The notes under the pieces were generated by a model. The model worked only from the letters and a program-made list of their open reading frames with translations, was not told the DNA's origin and ran no database searches. A stretch of DNA of 64,000 nucleotides from CAVVEC01 sp963770485 (GTDB taxonomy: Bacteria > Acidobacteriota > Terriglobia > Terriglobales > Acidobacteriaceae), in contig CAVYPX010000009.1 in assembly GCA_963770485.1 (NCBI GenBank), forward strand, positions 372,001-436,000, given 5' to 3'. A program made the position numbers and the translations under genes. Shown here in pieces: positions 62,724 to 64,000 of this stretch (positions are counted from its first letter, which is position 1; each line of letters starts with the position of its first letter).

Positions 62724-64000
62724 ATGGCAGACACTGTCAAGCGAATGGACCGGAACGAGATCGCCAAGCGCGTGGAGCGGGCCGAAAAGCTGCTGCAAAA
62801 GGGAAAAACCGCCGAAGCGCTGGACGACTACTTGCAAGTGCTGGCGGCGGAACCCGGCAATGATACGGTGTGCCAGATGGCCGCCGACCTCTGCCTGTCA
62901 TTGCAGCGTATCCCACAGGCAGTAAAGCTCTTAGGAGATCTGTTCGAGCGCCAGATCGAGGCCGGGGACGCTACCCGCGCCAGCCTCACCTACAAGAAGC
63001 TGTCGCGTTTTGTGAATCCGACCTGGGAGCAGAAGCTGCGATTCGGCCAGCTGCTGGAAGATTCCCATCGCAAGCAGGCCCTGGAAACCTACGAAGCAGT
63101 GCTGGAAGAGCTCACGAAGCAGGGGCGCAAGCAGGACTCGCTCCTGGTGTTGCAACGAATCCTGAGCCTAGAATCCAACGAGCGGAATCTGGTTCGGCTC
63201 GGCGAACTCTCATCCGAACTGAAGGACGGCAAAGCTGCCGCAGCCGCATTTCTGAAACTCGCGGAGCTTGCGCAAACCTCGGGCGGGAGCGCGGCCCAAT
63301 GGATCGAGCGTGCCTATTCCGAAGATCCGTCCGATCCCCAGATTGCTCTGGCCTACGGAAAGAACTTGCTGGAGCAAGGGCAGGTGGGAGCGGCAATTTT
63401 TGTCTTCGAGCCTCTCGTCATCGCGGGTGGCGCATCGGAGGAATTGCGCGAAATCTATGCGAAGGCGCTCATCGCGGCCAAGCGTTTGACCGATGCCGAA
63501 CCCGTGCTGTGGCAATTGTTCGAGGAAAAGCCTTCCCGCATCCAGGAGATCGCAAACCTCATCGGAATTTTCATCGACAGCCAGCAGGATGCCGAGGCTG
63601 TCGCTCTAGGCCGAAAGCTTGAGCAGTGCCAGCGCCGCAAAGGCGATCGCCGCACCTTCCTCACCTTGATGCAGGAAATCATGGCGGGGCACCGCGCTTC
63701 CTCCGAAATGCTCGAGTTCATGAGCGAGCAGTTCAACGCCTCCAATCGGGAGACGGATTACTGCCAGACTCTGCTCAAACTTTTCGATCTGTATTGCAGC
63801 ATGGGCAACTTTGCCAAGGCGGCCGATTCTTTAGATCGTGCGGCGGAGGTGGATGCCTATGAACCGGGGCATCACAAGCGGCTGGAAATGTTACGTGGAA
63901 AAATTGACGACAACCGCTTCAAGGTCATCGCCTCCCGTTTTTCCAGCATGGGCGACTCGGCAAGCGCGCCGGCTCGCGATCAAGAGAAACTGCTGGGTGG
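62724..64000 (+). CDS. TPR-repeat protein (3' truncated by window edge)
   Basis: At least 425 residues, open to the right edge. MADTVKRMDRNEIAKRVERA begins a run of helical TPR-like repeats (KLLQKGKTAEALDDYLQVLA, RQIEAGDATRASLTYKKLSR, LLEQGQVGAAIFVFEPLVIA). Such proteins scaffold complexes; the acidobacterial long TPR proteins near here are uncharacterised. The end is not seen, so C-terminal domains (for example PilZ or a secretion-linked domain) cannot be excluded. Confidence 0.75.
   Translation, partial: MADTVKRMDRNEIAKRVERAEKLLQKGKTAEALDDYLQVLAAEPGNDTVCQMAADLCLSLQRIPQAVKLLGDLFERQIEAGDATRASLTYKKLSRFVNPTWEQKLRFGQLLEDSHRKQALETYEAVLEELTKQGRKQDSLLVLQRILSLESNERNLVRLGELSSELKDGKAAAAAFLKLAELAQTSGGSAAQWIERAYSEDPSDPQIALAYGKNLLEQGQVGAAIFVFEPLVIAGGASEELREIYAKALIAAKRLTDAEPVLWQLFEEKPSRIQEIANLIGIFIDSQQDAEAVALGRKLEQCQRRKGDRRTFLTLMQEIMAGHRASSEMLEFMSEQFNASNRETDYCQTLLKLFDLYCSMGNFAKAADSLDRAAEVDAYEPGHHKRLEMLRGKIDDNRFKVIASRFSSMGDSASAPARDQEKLLG

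Overview
The window looks like a chromosomal segment of a moderately GC-rich Acidobacteriota (Koribacter/Terriglobia-like) bacterium. It carries the replication-initiation neighbourhood (rpmH, rnpA, yidD, yidC, khpB/jag and mnmE on the minus strand; dnaA, dnaN, gyrB and gyrA on the plus strand) together with gene types common in acidobacteria: a VWFA-related secreted protein, a Ser/Thr kinase fused to a TolB/PD40 propeller, and a TonB receptor with a carboxypeptidase-like N-terminal domain. The taxonomic call is inferred from family content, not from a marker search.

Layout. 1-3.1 kb: end of a polyferredoxin, a DoxX protein and small membrane proteins. 3.7-11 kb: an EF-G-like GTPase, two VapBC-type toxin-antitoxin (TA) pairs, ruvB-ruvA and a PilZ-SPOR membrane protein. 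11-16 kb, minus strand: mnmE-khpB-yidC-yidD-rnpA-rpmH. 16.0-16.5 kb: the strand switch and most likely origin side. 16.5-36 kb: dnaA-dnaN, a VWA protein, mscL, gyrB, three TA pairs, a CPBP protease, a membrane glycosyltransferase-like protein, secreted proteins and gyrA. 36.4-45 kb: an HTH-DUF433/PIN pair, a ProC-like protein, a Cys/His-rich peptide with a TonB receptor, and the kinase-propeller. 45.6-49.5 kb, minus strand: parB-parA, six perfect parS-like sites and rsmG. 49.8-64 kb: an SBP56-like protein, GIDE and LemA genes, a CTP-synthase-like amidotransferase, a methyltransferase, a beta-lactamase-fold hydrolase, OsmC, a propeller, a cold-shock protein, a thioredoxin-fold protein, a class-V aminotransferase with an amino-acid permease, and the start of a TPR protein.

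Most striking signals. (1) Short dispersed palindromic repeats occur between genes and also in frame inside mnmE and rsmG, where they add extra peptide loops; some hairpins have a 4-nt loop and others carry a 30-nt unit in the loop. (2) Six identical 16-bp parS-like palindromes lie within 430 bp, next to a parAB-rsmG block about 30 kb from dnaA and transcribed toward it. (3) Six TA-type pairs are interleaved with ruvBA, gyrB and gyrA. (4) Five single-base frame breaks, all of the same sign, fall within 51.7-56.1 kb; they are either sequence errors or recent gene decay. No complete tRNA, rRNA, CRISPR array, insertion sequence or prophage was recognised.
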